This document shows, one piece after another, positions 34,428 through 44,225 of a stretch of DNA of 64,000 bases; the first letter of the stretch is position 1; each line of letters starts with the position of its first letter. A program made the translations under genes and the position numbers. The stretch lies in contig CM114273.1 of NCBI GenBank assembly GCA_050084515.1, forward strand, positions 40,548,001 to 40,612,000, read 5' to 3'. The notes under the pieces are model-generated. The model saw only the letters and a list, made by a program, of their open reading frames with translations. It was not told where the DNA came from and made no database searches. Source of the DNA: Blasia pusilla (Eukaryota > Marchantiophyta > Marchantiopsida > Blasiales).

Positions 34428-35690
34428 TATTTTTATATGAGAAAGATGTCAGGGGGCTGGTGGGAATTCCTTGTTTGCAGGTAGGCAAGCGAGTTGCCTT
34501 GGTCGGGAGCCCCTGGAGACGTGTGTGTGACGTTGTGTGTCATTTTTTCTGTTCGAAGGCCGTGGGCGGAAGCTATGTCCATTTTTCTCAGATTTTGCTG
34601 GTGCGGATTGATGGAGGACAGCAGCCGAGTGTAGCGTGTGGTGGGGCGTCGGGTGTACGCAAGTAAGGGTGTCGAGAGAGAAGGAAAGGGCAGGTTTGGG
34701 TCTTGCAACCGTCGGGGGGCTGTCAAGTAGAGACGGCTAGGTTAGGTCGTGAAGTTTAGGGTTAGGGCGCGGACGGCTGGGCGGACGGCAGGGCGCGTGA
34801 CGGCGTGACGGGCAGCGTGGACGGGCACGGACGGGTGTGCGGCGAGGGCCGAGAGGCGGCGTGACAGGCGCGGACGGGCGCCCTCCCCCCCTCCGGCGTG
34901 GTAGCACCGACCATAGTCGGTCGGACGCTTGTCGATACGTGGTTGGCGGGATGGCGAGGTTAGTCGGCGCTTAACGTGAGTTGAGATTTTCCGGACATGA
35001 GTGGGAGCCGACCAGGGTGAGTCACGTTACATACCGCGCGTGGGGATAGACAGAGGGGTTTGCGTGACATGATGTTTTGGGGCGCGACAGGGTTGCGAGA
35101 GTTTACGATGGAGGGGCAGTGTGCATGATGCCGACGGGTTGTCCGCATCTGTTGACGGGAGGATCAACGTGTTGGTCGAGGGGAGTGTTATGTGGCGGAG
35201 ATTGTCATATCATGTGGAGGAGTGCATATTGACGGTGCAGCAGGTTGGAGGGCGTGATCAGGTTACCCATTCGAGTCCCTTTTCCCGGACTTGTCGTGTG
35301 TGATTGAGAGTGCTGGGTATCGGGTAGTAGCTAGTGCTAGATGGATGCAGTGATGGTGAAGAGTGTAGATTCTTTTCATATGTAGCATGTTGGTGGATAT
35401 ATGGCGGTTGCCGAGTAGGGGTCACGTGTATGACCCGAGAGTGTGTCGCTAAGTTAGGTGAGTCAGTTGGGAGGCTCATGGTGAGCCCGAGTGTTGAGCG
35501 TGCGTGAGGCCGGGTATGTCATCACGGGATTGACGTTAGCATAGGTGAGCTAGTGAGGCGTGTGGGAGACTCTCGGTGAGTCTGAGTGCTTGAGCGGGTG
35601 AGACAGGGTTTGTCATCACGGCGTTCTTCCAGGGTTCGGAAGAACGGGTAGTGCGGCGATGGTAGTGGTGTGACACGGAGTGGAGTGAGA
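34428..35690 (+). other. Gypsy leader region, GC-rich
   Basis: This lies between the 5' repeat and gag. About 34,750-34,890 is packed with gacgg and ggacggg words. A convincing tRNA primer-binding site was not found next to the repeat. Two related blocks (about 35,455-35,520 and 35,560-35,625) share tgagtc or tgagcc, gagtg, and gtcatcacgg. The sequence looks like non-coding leader. Confidence 0.5.
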
Positions 35691-35790
35691 TCGAGGGGGT
35701 TAGTGAGGAGCTCCTCGACATCCATCCGTGATTGGATCGTCATCATGGACACCGGAGTGCGGTGGCGAGATCAGCGAGAGACAATAGTAC

Positions 35791-36960
35791 TTGACAGGAG
35801 ATGGACGACATGGGCCATTGGGGCATGCGTCGTTTTCGGGTGCAATGGGCACCATCGACTTAGATGATTTCATCCAGGAGTTCGACACATGGTACGACTT
35901 CCAGGAGATACGGACCCCAACACGGTTCAACCCTTTCATGGCATGGAAGGGGTTGTTCCAGCACTTGGAGGGTCCTCCGATGGATGAATACATGGAGTTT
36001 CGATCACTATATTCAGTAGAGATCGATGCTTGGAGGATGTACTGGGCTCCAGGGTATGTGTCCACTAGTGTTCGCGAGGCATATGATGGGATTGTGAGAG
36101 GAGAGAGACCCACACCATCAGCCCGGAGACTAGATGGAGAGGAGGGCAGTGACACAGGCCAGGCCATGTGGCAGAGACCTCTGGTGGTAGAGGGCCACCC
36201 CGCTTCAGCCCCACAGTGGAGTTCTTCCGACAGTTGGGGAAGAGCTACCAAGGCGTACGCACCGACAAGCTGAAGAGTCTACAGGATTTTCAGCGACGAT
36301 CGGGTGAGAGTCTGAGAGAGGCCTTCACACGCATGAGGAGGCTCATCATTGCTACGTTTGGAGTGACTGAGGCGCAGTCAGTCCAATATTGGTACGGGGT
36401 TTTGGACCGAGAACTACGGAGGAGAGTCCGAGATGCGGTGCTGATTCACACAACGAAGCCCACATTGAAGGTGGTCTTTGAGTTGTCTGAGCGTATTGAT
36501 CTCAACATGAGTGAGGAGCAGGTAGTGACCCCTGGATTTTCTCGAGAGTCGACGGGTCCACGAGCGGCGGTGACCCCACCGGTGCCACAGCGAGCACCAG
36601 TACCACGGGAGCGGGCCAGTGTGCCTAGAGAGCAAGGCGGGTACCGTGAGCCTATGAGGAAACGACCCGCACCTACATATGTTGCCCAGCAGGGACCCGT
36701 GTGGTCTTGTTGGACGTGTGGAGGGGCCCATAGGCAGAGAGACTGCCCACACCATGGGAGAGGACCACCAACGCCTCCGATTGCGCAGGAGCCACAGAGG
36801 ATGGCCCCACCCACACACCGGTGTGACCATTGCCCAGATATGGTCACACTAGGGATAGATGTTTTGACCTTCGCCGAGGGGCACGCGTCGGAGGTAGGCC
36901 GAGGGCCTGGGGCGTCGATCTTCTGGAGGAGGTGGGGGAGTTCTTCCTAGACGTGGTGGT
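35791..36960 (+). pseudogene. Gypsy gag with CCHC zinc knuckle (frameshifted)
   Basis: Gag forms the virus-like particle and binds element RNA. The first part (35,791 to about 36,200) carries FNPFMAWKGLFQHLEG and MDEYMEF. A frame change near 36,190 leads to the second frame (36,168-36,950) with FSPTVEFFRQLGKSYQGVR, DFQRRSGESLREAFTRMRRL and YWYGVLDRELRRRVRD, a retrotrans_gag-like helical core. A CCHC-type knuckle, CWTCGGAHRQRDCPH, lies at about 36,712-36,756, after a proline/arginine-rich linker. A further change near 36,850 connects to the next frame. The same gag type is found in the fragment at 30.5 kb. Confidence 0.85.
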
Positions 36961-37032
36961 AGAGGACCACCACCAGCCAGAGGAGATGGAGCAGGAGCAC
37001 CAGAGCCGGCACTTCTCTCACGCATCGATCAG

Positions 37033-38094
37033 TTGGAGCAGAGGATTGTTGCCATGACGATGATGCAGCTTAGGGAAGGCACGGAGCTGCGAGTAGCTAG
37101 TGTGACTCCAGTCTCTACCTCTTACCCTTACCCGGGTGAGGATCTCTCCAATATGGGATTCATGTGTAGTGCAGCCGAGGTTGAGGCAGCTGCAGTGGTG
37201 ACTCGGGGTGCTGCGAGAGGCACCGAGCCATCGAGAGGTGGAGTTGAGATTGACCCACCAGAGGGGACCGATGGGCGGCAGGCCAGGGTTCCACAGTCGT
37301 TCACATTGTCGGAGGCACTACACACACCATCGATGGTGCCTCGACGACCAGGGGTGCCTACAGTTCAGGCACCTACGTCAACGTCACGAGGAGTTGGAGT
37401 GACAACTCCTATGCCGGCTCGAGTGGAGTCAGTGTCGACTATAGTGTTGGAGGTGGCCACTAGAGTGAGTCAGACTCCGCTATTTTCCGCCTTAGAGTTG
37501 GCGATGTTGGGAGTTGGATCAGCTGAGGTGTTCCGGTTGGCCGCCACGTTGTGTGAATGTGGAGAGATGACTGCTTCTTGTTCAGAGGTAGTTGAGGAGG
37601 TGGTGGACTTGCCCTCAGAGCCCGTGCTTGGGACGTTCCCCACAGAGTCATGGCATGCGGCGACGGCGAAGTTGGTAGATATGCTAGCTCGACCGGCCAT
37701 AGAGCGAGCAGTGGTGACACCTGGAGTAGTGTTATTGGATAACCGAGCTGTAGTATTTCGCTTGGTTAGTCCGACGGGGACAATATACCACCCGCAGCGC
37801 GTCCTACTTGATTCGAGAGCGCAACCCTTGATGTTAGGGAAGGCGGCGTGTTTAGCGTTGGGGTTACGGAAGGTCGACATTGAGCCTTGTCCCTTCCAGA
37901 TACAGACCTCGATTGGGGGCGTATCACCCACTCAGTATATGACTCGACAGGAGATTGTTGTAAGAGTCCAGCCAGAGCATGCGACGGATAGTGCTATGGT
38001 GCGCACACGTGCGATTACGACACCAACTGTGTTGTATGATGTGTTAGTGGGAAGTACAGTGTTGTATCCCCTAGGATTCATCCTTGACTTCTGA
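37033..38094 (+). pseudogene. Gypsy aspartic protease region (start of pol frame)
   Basis: After a low-complexity linker the last 120 codons read as a retropepsin-like domain: YHPQRVLLDSRAQPLMLG, then a flap-like stretch and a C-terminal LVGSTVLYPLGFILDF. Such proteases cut Gag-Pol. The catalytic D-S/T-G triad here reads D-S-R (about 37,810-37,818), a change explained by one G-to-A substitution, so this copy should be inactive. A TGA at 38,092 and a TAG at about 38,161 interrupt the frame, but the same frame continues directly into the methyltransferase, so both were one polyprotein. Confidence 0.75.
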
Positions 38095-38199
38095 GAGGAG
38101 GTCGTTGCTTATCAGCCAGGATGGCGGTCAGGTGACGGTCGGATGAGTCAGTTACCCGTGTAGTTTGCGGGACGAGGTGGTCGATCACGAGGCGAGTCT

Positions 38200-39480
38200 G
38201 TGACCACGTTGGCGGCTTTCACAGGTAGTGTTAGCTGGCCAGGAGAGTTGTTGGAGGGGAACGCACATGCGGAGGATGTCCCAGTAGCGGATAGTCCCAC
38301 GGAGAGACAGGCCATGGCGGGTGTCTCTTCCCATGTTAGCGATGCCTCTTCACCATTATGGGGTACGACTCGAGAGCTACAGAGGAGTGCCGACGACCTC
38401 GTGAGGCAGACGTGGAGTCATGTTTTTATCCCAGAGCAGCGAGAGTCACGTGGCAATCGGGCTCTTGGAGTGGAGACGATGACCCCACTAGATACCACAC
38501 CTGTTGTGTGGCACTGCCAAGAGGAGGGTGTTAGGGTGTTAGATCTCTTTGGAGGGATTAGCACCGGATTGGCGGCCATATTGCAGGCGGGCATACGGGT
38601 GCATCAGTACCTTTATGTGGAGAGAGATGAGACCGCGCGGCGAGTATCATTACGTCACAAGGCGAGATTGGTCCAGAGGTATCCTGAGTTGTTGTCGGTA
38701 TCTGCAGTACGGGGATACCAACATACGCTACCCGCCGACATATCTTTGGTGGGGGCGCAGGATCTGGATAGAGTTGGCACCATTCATTTGGTGATTGTTG
38801 GATGGCCTTGTTAGGGTCATTCATCAGCTGGCAGAGGATTTGGATTGCAGGATCCGAGGTCAGAGATGTTTTGGGAGATGCTGCGAGTAGTACGACACTT
38901 GCAGCAGAGTCAGATATGTTCTCCAGCGTACATTTTGGAGAATGTGCCGTTGTTGGGAGATACTCGTGCATGTGTGATGACGAGTGTACATCAGGTGAGG
39001 TCCAGGTTGGGACCGGCTGTGTTGTTAGATGCAGCGAGAGTTGGGTCACGTGCGCATCGTCCCACGGCATGGTGGGCGAACTGATACCATCAGAGGTACT
39101 GAGTCGAGCCTACAGTGGAGTCCAAAGAGCACCACATCTTACGGTGGATGCTATTTTGGACTCAGGCCGTCGATCTCAGGTAGTGACACGCGATGATAGA
39201 CCACCGTTGGCCACGGCCAATAGGGTGGGGGAGTTGAGGGCAGCCTTACCTACGTTGGTGAGCTTCCCAGCATCCCATGCCTTTCGTCAGGGAGGGCCAG
39301 GCATGATTTGGGATGAGATGACCGGAGTATTGGAGGAGCCTACAACAGATGAGCGCGAGCGCGCCATGGGGTTCACTACCGGTACTACGACGGTGCCAGG
39401 AATGACTGAGGCATCACGGAGGCAGTGTTGGGGCGGCGATGGACCTCAAGCTGTCTCACATGGATAGTCGACCTAGGTAT
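38200..39480 (+). pseudogene. C5-cytosine DNA methyltransferase domain within gypsy pol
   Basis: The enzyme family transfers a methyl group from S-adenosylmethionine to cytosine C5. Motif I, DLFGGISTGLAA, starts at 38,542 (SAM binding); a motif II-like acidic ERD lies at 38,620. Motif IV, GWPC at 38,800-38,811, holds the catalytic cysteine and is followed by an in-frame TAG where the usual glutamine would be. Motif VI, YILENVPLLG, has ENV at 38,938. A motif VIII-like GSRAHR is at about 39,046-39,060. After a frame change near 39,075 come ERERAMGF and a C-terminal stretch resembling motifs IX-X; another frame change follows near 39,430. The order is unpermuted, unlike plant DRM enzymes. It is in frame with the upstream protease, has no introns and lies between protease and RT, so it belongs to the element. 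Confidence 0.88.
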
Positions 39481-39776
39481 GATGACAGAGAGGCGGATGC
39501 GAGTGTCATCCATGCCGTCACGTCCACGAGTTGGACCACGCCTCTGAGGGTCTATACTGAGGCATTGGGGGGGCGAGACGAGGAGAGATAGGCACCCATG
39601 GACTTCTGGGGCGTCGTTCGGCGAGAGAGAGTGCGGCGGCTAGAGTAGCACATGTTCATTTTTCGGATGTGGAACATGGTGTAGGAGGTCAGAGTGGAGT
39701 GACTGTTGCGGAGGTGGCTAGGATTGCTACATAGCAACCAAAGCCGGAGGTTGCGTCCTCTCCGAGTGAGGTCACG

Positions 39777-40560
39777 ATGGAGACTTGGGAGCCTGTGATA
39801 GGTCTCAAGTTGATAGGAGGAGAGCGACGGCGAGTTCATAGGTTTCTGAGAGGGCATGTCAGTTGTTTTGCCTTCAGTATGAGAGACTTGGGTACGCTGA
39901 AGGGTCCCGGCATACGGATTGAGTTGGCTAGTGATACGCGGATCTTTCGTCGACCCTACAGGTATTCAGATATGGAACGAGCCTTGATTCAGAGCAGGAG
40001 TCAGGACTTGTGGAGTTATCACATGGGGAGTATGCATCCGCCACAATCATGTCGGCAAAGAAGGATATGTATGGCAATTGGACGGATAGGCGTATGTGTG
40101 GAGATTACCGTCCTATCAACCGACAAACGAGGTCAGATCGGTATGCCATGCCTACTCCTGAGGAGATCTTTGATGCAGTAGGGCATGCAAAGATCTTGAT
40201 TTTTAGATCTCCGTTGGCTATCATCGCTTCCTATCAGGTTGGAGGACAGGGAGAAGACAACATTCTGGGGGATAGATCGGTTCGGGAGAGATTGCTTGTA
40301 TCAGTGGCGGTTCTTACCATTTGGGTTGAAGAACGCGCCTGCGGAGTTTCAGAGAGTGATGGATAGGATTCTCGCTGGCTTGGATTTTGTACGATGTTAC
40401 ATAGATGATATTCTTATCTTCAGTTCCACGGTTGAGGAGCATGAGTGACACTTGGAGGAGGTGTTTCGGCGATTGCAGTTACATGGACTGAAGTTACATC
40501 CAAGCAAGTGCAGATTCTTTGAGGAGCAGATTGAGTACTTGGGACTGGGTTAGGCGTTCA
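39777..40560 (+). pseudogene. Gypsy reverse transcriptase (frameshifted)
   Basis: Copies element RNA into DNA. Readable blocks in order: IELASDTRIFRRPYRYSDME, then in another frame MCGDYRPINRQTRSDRY and MPTPEEIFDAVGHAK, and in a third frame EDREKTTFWGIDRF, YQWRFLPFGLKNAPAEFQRV and the catalytic RCYIDDILIFSS (YIDD at 40,398-40,409). Then VFRRLQLHGLKLHPSKCRFF follows after a TGA at about 40,446. At least two frameshifts (about 40,000 and 40,230) and two stops break it. Block order and spacing match Ty3/gypsy RT. Confidence 0.9.
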
Positions 40561-40687
40561 ACAGACAAAGGTAGAGGCTATTGCGCAGATTCCACGCCCT
40601 ACAGATGTGAGTCGAGTCTGAGCATTTCTTGGACTGGCGAACTTCTATCGACGGTATGTCAAGGGTTTTAGTGCAATCGCAAAGTCT

Positions 40688-41452
40688 TTGACCTTGTTGA
40701 CGAGACTTGATCAGGTGTGGTTGTGGGGAGATGATCAGGAGCGAGCATTTCAGGAGCTCAAGGATAGGTTGACGTCCTCACCCATTTTACAGAGACCGGT
40801 TAGGGGTCGCCCATTCCAGTTACATACGGATTGGAGCATGTTGGGTCTAGGAGCAGTGCTTACTCAGAGGGATGACGAGGAGAGGGAGTTCGTTATGGCT
40901 TACGCGAGTCGATCGAACAACATTGCAGAGACGAAGTATAGCTCCTATGAGGGAGAGTGCTTGGCTGCAGTGTGGGCCGTGGCACATTTTAGGTGCTATT
41001 TATTTGGCAACCCTTTCACACTTATCACTGATCATCAGCCGTTGAGGTGGTTGATGGAGTCCGACAAGCTTACGGGAAAGCTTGCCAGGTGGGCTCTATT
41101 ACTACAGGAGTATGAGTTTGAGGTGGTTCATAGGCCAGGTCGGCTGAACCAGGATGCGGATGGGTTGAGTCGTAACCCATGTCCGAGTCAGAGAGACGAT
41201 ATAGGAGCTCGATGGCACGGAGAGAGTGATGAGAAGACGGTGCCCGGTTGGCATGCATCTGCCTATCTTTGTTGGTTGACTATGGCAGGTCAACCACAGG
41301 TGATGACTCCAGTGGTGGGATTGGATGATGAGTCTTTGGATCCGGAGGTTAGTGAGGAGGCGACAGGTGGTCGTTATATCCATGACGACGTGGAGGTTGT
41401 GGAGTTCTTGCAAGACCGGCGTCATTGCGAGTACAAAGTGAGTGCTAGGTAG
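40688..41452 (+). pseudogene. Gypsy RNase H domain and linker
   Basis: An open 254-codon segment. It carries the RNase H core typical of Ty3/gypsy: FQLHTDWSMLGLGAVLTQ, FVMAYASRSNN, YEGECLAAVWAVAHFR, LITDHQPLRWLM and the terminal GRLNQDADGLSRNP. It degrades the RNA strand of the RNA-DNA hybrid. The start codon is internal to the polyprotein, so this is not a separate gene. A TAG ends the frame at 41,450, within the linker before integrase. Confidence 0.9.
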
Positions 41453-41529
41453 CGGGATCGGATCCTCTGACATGCCAAGAGGTTCAGGTGGGAGGGGACT
41501 CACATTTTTGCGGGTATGGGGAGATGGTA

Positions 41530-42817
41530 GGATACGAGTGGTACCTCATCCTTCCGGCGAGCACGTGTAGTGCGACATGCCCATGAGGAGTTGGGACATT
41601 TCGGAGTAAAGCGTATTTTACACTTACTCGAGGTTCGATATTGGTGGCGCGGCATGCATACTGGGTACTGACAATTTGTGGCGGATGTATGATATGTGAC
41701 AGAGTGCGAGCATCCTTCAATGCTCCCACTCAGATTACATCCTTTGCCGATTATGGGTTTAGGTTATCGGTGGAGTTTAGACTTTGCGGGACCTTTGCCA
41801 TTGACAGGGCGTCATCATAGGTACGTGTTGGTCATGGTGGAGCATTTCTCCAAGTGGATAGAGTTGGTGGCACTACTAGACAAGGCGAGCGAGGGAACAG
41901 CCTATGCGTTTCTAGATCATGTGCTTAGTCACTTTGGTGCACCGGTGGAGGTGTTGACTGACAAGGGTACCGAGTTCAAGGGAGAGTTTCAGGCCTTGTG
42001 TGATCAGGCGTTGATAGATCACCGCACCACGTCTAGGGATCATCCTGAGGCGGATGGATTGGCGGAGAGAGTGGTACAGACGGTGAAGAGAGGATTGCGC
42101 AAGTATGGCTTGCAGCGGGGACAGTTGAGGGAGTGGGACCTACAGTTGCCATGGTTGGCTATGGGTTATCGCTTTAGTCGGCATGCATCCTTGGCGTCAT
42201 TTTCACCATACTTTTTGCTCTTTGGGAGAGAGCGAGATTTACCTGCAGCGATTCGACGTGACATGGCGGAGGTGTCAGATCTTGATGATCCAGATGTGTG
42301 GGTGCAAGCATGTTCTCAGAGGGCAGAAGTTTTTCGTAGAGTTATGCCTATGGCCTTTGAGAACTTAGCTATTGCCCAGCATAGAGATACATTGAGATAC
42401 ACGACCATTCGTGGAGGAGGTTATCGTCCAGGGATTAGGAGGTTTCATCCTGGAGATTACGTGTATTTACAGCAGGCGGCACCCACGACGCTAGATGTCA
42501 CTCCAGGGCGTAGTATCCTACGTGTGCGCGAGGTATTACCGACCGCAGTCCTCATGTTGGAGGGACGAGATGGTATGGTTTGGAAGGATCATGTGCGCAA
42601 TTGTGCGCCATGTCATCTTCCGAACGTAGATGGGACTGTGGATCCAAGATTGGCAGTGGTACTTGCAGGCTTGAGGTGTATGTTGTGCGGATCTGCGAGT
42701 GGTGCAACCACCATGTTGGTATGTGATGGTTGTTCTCGAGGGTGGCATATGTCATGTCTGACCCCCCCTCTTGATGTGGTTCCCACGGGACGATGGATGT
42801 GTCCGAGATGTGTATAG
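41530..42817 (+). pseudogene. Gypsy integrase with C-terminal PHD finger
   Basis: Inserts element DNA into the chromosome. The N-terminal zinc-binding part is visible but broken (AHEELGHFGVKRILHLLE, about 41,580-41,640). The core frame 41,696-42,817 is open for 373 codons: SLDFAGPLPL (first Asp), LTDKGTEFKG (second Asp) and HPEADGLAERVV (Glu), a DDE triad with 34 residues between the last two. A C-terminal barrel-like part with GDYVYLQQAAP follows. The final 45 residues are a C4HC3 PHD finger: CMLC, CDGC, WHMSC, CPRC, with a Trp before the last pair. PHD fingers bind histone H3 tails, which suggests chromatin targeting at the place where other gypsy elements carry a chromodomain. Confidence 0.9.
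42680..42814 (+). other. PHD finger coding segment
   Basis: Cysteine and histidine spacing is C-x2-C, C-x2-C-x4-H-x2-C, C-x2-C, the classical C4HC3 pattern with the usual aromatic residue two positions before the last pair. All eight ligands are intact although the rest of the element is decayed. Confidence 0.9.
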
Positions 42818-42884
42818 GGTAGTAGGTCATGTCAGAGAGATGTGATATTTTCTATCTGGAGTTAGGGGGATCCAACTGCCAGCT

Positions 42885-42894
42885 AGGGGGGCGG
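42885..42894 (+). promoter_or_regulatory. Polypurine-tract candidate (aggggggcgg)
   Basis: The longest purine run between integrase and the 3' repeat. In LTR retrotransposons plus-strand DNA synthesis starts at such a tract directly before the 3' LTR. Here it lies about 140 bases before the A2 repeat, and the next bases begin tgtgtgatctcc, so the biological LTR start may be at 42,896 rather than 43,034. Confidence 0.45.
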
Positions 42895-42986
42895 TTGTGT
42901 GATCTCCATGTATATGTATGAGTTGATTTTTGTACATGTGTGGATCGACCCGTGTGTGGGGAAGATCGGTGTTGTGTGGTGTAGAT

Positions 42987-43031
42987 GTGACGAGCGATGT
43001 ATGTTGTGTAGCGATATGTATGCGCACGACA
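42987..43031 (+). repeat. B1, 45-bp repeat preceding the 3' repeat
   Basis: Begins gtgacgagcgatgtatg and ends gcgcacgaca. It is identical over 45 bases to B2 at 56,830-56,874, the extreme right end of the element. It is absent after A1 at the left end. Confidence 0.9.
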
Positions 43032-43033
43032 GT

Positions 43034-43217
43034 TGTCACATCTGAGTAGCCGATAGGCCGAGATCTATCGTGGATGGGGCGTAGGAGCCAGCGGACTATC
43101 TTGAGTGTAACTTTGTCCCACAGTGTCGGATGAGGTTGAGGATAGGTCCATTGTGTCAGGAACGTCGTTTCTGACGACTTTCATGTTGAGGTCTTTTACA
43201 GCCGGGTGACTTGTTGA
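43034..43217 (+). repeat. 3' terminal repeat A2, left part
   Basis: Matches 33,956-34,139 with about four differences. It is cut at 43,217 by the CACTA insertion; the TGA at 43,215-43,217 is the target duplication. It continues at 56,542. Confidence 0.9.
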
Positions 43218-44000
43218 CACTAGAAGAAATCCGTGGTTTTATGACTAGGTTATATGACTCATATGAGTCATATTTAACATACCACGACTAACAATGACTA
43301 ACGACTACTTTAGACACAAAAGCCAAGTCATATTTGTTTGGCGACTAGGCTAACTAGGATGGTCAGCTTAGGTGGAGGTTGGTATATGACTCGAGGGTGT
43401 AGTCATGAGGCCATGACTAACACGTCACTCAGATGACGTGGAATAATGACACATCATCAATGACATGGACTATTTAGTGTGATGTGTCATTGGTGACATG
43501 GACTATTACTGTGACATGTCACTGATGATGTGGACTTGAGTACGACTCGTCTAGTCATATGTGTATATTTTTCTAGTTACCACCAACGACTCCTTTAGTC
43601 ATGGTTGGTGTGCAAAAGTTCAGAATATCCTATCAAAATGCACCAAGTATACTCCATTGAGTTATAGTTGGCAACTCATGTAGTCATTTTATTTTATTGA
43701 AATGTTGGTATGGACTCCTGTAGTCATGTACTATGACTAGAAGAGTAGAGTTACGTGACTACTATAAAAGAGGACACAACTGGTTTAGTCACGAAGATAT
43801 GACTATGTGAGTAGCAGAAATTATATAGCCATTGCAACAGAACTGCATGAGTCATACAATTATGACTAGAGAGAACTTGAAGCTTACTACTTTAGTTTTT
43901 GAAGAATACTGTGCAAGTTATATTGATATGACTAGTGGGAATATAAATTTTGGATATTTTGGGATGTTTATTATGCCTTTTGAACGGTGCAAGAATGAAT
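43218..44000. repeat. CACTA left end: terminal inverted repeat and subterminal motifs
   Basis: After the terminal repeat, the words atgacta, tagtcat, gagtcat and actcatatgagtcat recur about every 20-40 bases in both orientations. In En/Spm such subterminal motifs are bound by the TNPA-type protein. The right arm (about 56,320-56,538) has the same motif family. Confidence 0.8.
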
Positions 44001-44225
44001 GGATCTGAATTATTGAAATCCTCTTTTGAAAACAGATTTTGAGGGGTGGAATGTCACTTAAGAGTAGCTTCCATACACCAAATTACAAAATTAATCATTA
44101 TTACATGGGGTTATCATTCAAAAATAGATAAAAAAAAAACAAAGATCAAATATAGTAGGGTTTATGATCTCATCTTGAAAGAGCAAGAGAGATTATGTCA
44201 TCCATGAAAACAAAGTTATTGCACC

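Noticed and set aside
35700-36251. Minus-strand frame of 183 codons
   Set aside because: Antisense to gag; no motif and no splice or promoter support.
36414-36847. Two minus-strand frames of 133 and 138 codons
   Set aside because: They lie antisense to the gag zinc-knuckle region and show no domain; they are shadows of a GC-rich coding stretch.
38558-39070. Minus-strand frame of 170 codons
   Set aside because: Antisense shadow of the methyltransferase domain, with no recognisable motif.
38200-39480. An independent host DNA methyltransferase gene
   Set aside because: The domain is intronless, shares the pol frame with the protease and lies between protease and RT within the element boundaries. 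The motif order also differs from plant DRM enzymes.
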